Shown here one piece after another: positions 5,015 to 5,033 of a stretch of 5,033 bases of DNA (its first letter is position 1; every line of letters begins with the position of its first letter). Source of the DNA: an uncultured Eubacteriales bacterium. Its GTDB lineage: Bacteria > Bacillota > Clostridia > Lachnospirales > Anaerotignaceae. A program made the translations under genes and the position numbers. Below the pieces are notes generated by a model. The model was given only the letters and a program-made list of their open reading frames with translations. It ran no database searches and was not told the DNA's origin. Location of the stretch: positions 1-5,033 of the forward strand of contig CABPCX010000159.1 in the NCBI GenBank assembly GCA_902406135.1. Direction: 5' to 3'.

Positions 5015-5033
5015 TATATAAAATATAAGAACA

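Overview
The window looks like chromosomal DNA of a Gram-positive anaerobe of the class Clostridia, most likely a Lachnospiraceae-type gut bacterium. The basis is the clustered ireB, ruvX (yqgF) and DUF1292 genes, which are characteristic of Firmicutes. Strong GGAG-type ribosome binding sites, moderately AT-rich coding sequence and heavy use of AGA (Arg) and ATA (Ile) codons agree with this. The genus cannot be read from the sequence. Every gene I can support lies on the plus strand. There is no rRNA, tRNA, CRISPR array, insertion sequence or other mobile element.

The layout is three short transcription units. Unit 1 (1-1544) begins with the C-terminal end of an alkaline phosphatase, cut by the window edge. 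Fourteen bases later comes a YibE/F family multi-pass membrane protein with an extracytoplasmic domain, and the unit ends at a convincing intrinsic terminator (1508-1544). Unit 2 (1591-3780) has a recognisable extended -10 promoter, a Cof-type HAD phosphatase, and mtaB, the tRNA ms2t6A37 methylthiotransferase, which starts inside the HAD stop codon. Unit 3 (about 3800-4971) has a probable promoter followed by ireB, ruvX with a TTG start, and a very acidic DUF1292 protein. It ends at a hairpin near 4929-4955. The last 60 bases hold an AT-rich spacer with one more possible hairpin and no gene start that I can defend.

Functionally, unit 1 is probably concerned with the cell envelope (phosphate scavenging plus a membrane protein of unknown role). 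Unit 2 combines metabolite dephosphorylation with tRNA modification. Unit 3 combines a small cytoplasmic protein linked to Ser/Thr-kinase signalling (IreB), a pre-16S rRNA nuclease/Holliday-junction-resolvase-like protein (RuvX), and a small acidic protein of unknown function. Most of the window is ordinary housekeeping sequence. I do not see a new defence, mobile or biosynthetic system. The points most worth a second look are the phosphatase-YibE/F pairing, possible alternative folds in the untranslated region at 1436-1544, and the unknown roles of the YibE/F and DUF1292 proteins.
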